36,871 bases of DNA from contig NW_014013448.1 in the NCBI RefSeq assembly GCF_000611645.1, positions 1 to 36,871 on the forward strand. Reading direction: 5' to 3'. Position numbers and translations under genes: made by a program. Source of the stretch: Monoraphidium neglectum (lineage: Eukaryota; Chlorophyta; Chlorophyceae; Sphaeropleales; Selenastraceae). This document shows positions 35,910-36,871 of this stretch, piece after piece (the stretch's first letter is position 1; every line of letters starts with the position of its first letter). The notes under the pieces are model-generated. The model saw nothing but the letters and a program-made list of their open reading frames with translations, made no database searches and had not been told where the DNA came from.

Positions 35910-36366
35910 GGGTGTACCGTAGAGCCCGCTGGGTGACTCGGAAACCAGGTGACGCGGGCAAGCACGCCAACCTCGTGACAGCAATGTAGCAGCAGCTTTC
36001 AACAACATATGCAATCCTAGTAACAGCAGTGTATACGTGTGGTGATCTGATCAGACGGGCCACCACAATCAATATCAGTTATGAAAGTGAAATTAAAACA
36101 GTAGCATGATCAGCTTGCGTTCTTCGAGAGTGTGAGGGGGTGCAAAAGTTGCAATGTGCATCAATCCATCAATGATGAAACACAAGGGCCGAGCTGCTGC
36201 AGCTGCACTCCTGGAGTGTGAGGAGGGCAAGCACACACATGGGCGTCATGGAAGGCCGGGAGGCGGAGCAAGAGCCAGAAACTGTGGCAGCCACCGGCCA
36301 ACAACGCGACGACGGCGTGTGCCGGTACAAATCTGAGGCACTGAGCCGCCACACACGTGACGTGCA

Positions 36367-36871
36367 TTATCCCGCTGTCAAGGCTGCGAGGGGTGCTGAG
36401 CTGGACCCAAACGAGGCCCCCCCCGCCACTCACCCGACGCCGTGGTCCACCGCCATGGCGGAGATGATGCAGCTCCCTTCTGGCACGCTCCGGGGCCTGC
36501 CCTTCTTCGCCACCCCCGGCCCACCGCCCGCTGCCGTCCCCACGCCGCCGCCGGCGTCGGCGTCAGCCGGGCGAGCATGGTGGCGGCTGGCGCCCTGGCC
36601 GCCGGGGCGCACCGCACCGTCGTCGCCCCCCATCTCCCACTCCTCCTCCATTGCCAGGGTCTCCCGCAGCTCATCATCACTGCCATCCGCCTCATAACGG
36701 CTGCGGGTGCGCCGGCGCAAGGGCGCCGGCGGCGCCGGCATATCGCCACCCCGGCCGAAGGGCCCTGCGCCGTAGGCTGGTGCCCCGGCGCCGCCGGCGC
36801 CGCCGGCGCCGCCGCAGCCGAAGCGACCGTCCGTGTCGACGGTGAAGAGGCGGGCGATTGCGGGGCCCCCC
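36367..36871 (-). CDS. Partial low-complexity protein, 5' end beyond the window
   Basis: An open frame runs in from the right edge (36871-36434) and ends at a GTGAGT donor. It can be joined in phase to a short last exon (36400-36367) ending in TAA. The visible part is Gly/Ala-rich, then PAPPAPLRRRTRSRYEADGSD, an acidic helix-prone segment (DDELRETLAMEEEWEMGG), another Gly/Ala stretch, and GRPRSVPEGSCIISAMAVDHG. The charged pattern and possible nuclear signal (RRRTRSR) would suit a nuclear protein, but I recognise no domain. Codon usage (GC-rich third positions) and the donor support coding. The final exon is a weak call. Confidence 0.45.

Overview
The window is nuclear DNA of a eukaryote, most likely a chlorophyte green alga of the Chlamydomonas/Scenedesmus type. 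Every gene I could build is split by many GT-AG introns. The DNA is GC-rich with long dinucleotide (GT/CA)n tracts, proteins carry Ala/Gly/Gln runs, and four genes are followed by TGTAA, the green-algal polyadenylation signal. No bacterial operons, phage genes, CRISPR arrays or tRNAs were found. Gene models below were assembled by hand from conserved protein segments. All internal exon phases were checked for consistency, which is the main support for the junctions.

Layout, left to right. (1) Minus strand, 182-7481, running off the left edge: a secreted copper-radical (glyoxal/galactose oxidase-type) oxidase with a chitin-binding type-2 (CBM14-like) module at its N-terminus and a CBM4/9-like module at its C-terminus. 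(2) Plus, 8684-9996: a conserved membrane protein of unknown function, probably plastidial. (3) Plus, 10918-12016: ribosomal protein eL32. (4) A divergent pair of small glycine-zipper proteins (minus 12316-12627, plus 12937-13275) whose shared 309-bp promoter holds two bZIP-type TGACTCA sites and a 13-bp perfect inverted repeat. (5) Plus, 14390-17378: a DHHC protein S-acyltransferase with unusual replacement of zinc-binding cysteines. (6) Minus, 18247-18975: the small subunit of DNA polymerase delta (POLD4/p12). (7) Minus, 19397-23378: a PUS1/TruA-type tRNA pseudouridine synthase with a polyglutamine insert. (8) Plus, 24888-27639: the catalytic subunit of protein phosphatase 1. (9) Minus, 28847-32360: a membrane-anchored FkbM-type methyltransferase. 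(10) Minus, 33601-35909 (or 36008): a TPR co-chaperone-like protein with a C-terminal domain resembling that of fungal/algal MYND-type proteins. (11) Minus, 36367 to the right edge: a partial low-complexity protein.

The genes do not form one pathway. They are a mixture of housekeeping genes (translation, replication, tRNA modification, PP1 signalling) with membrane and extracellular ones, as is normal for a plant-lineage chromosome. I found no multi-gene novel system. The items most worth a second look are the oxidase domain architecture, the DHHC protein with degenerate zinc ligands, the divergent glycine-zipper pair with its promoter palindrome, the TPR/MYND-associated fusion, and a consistent placement of sense-strand CA repeats just upstream of 3' splice sites.
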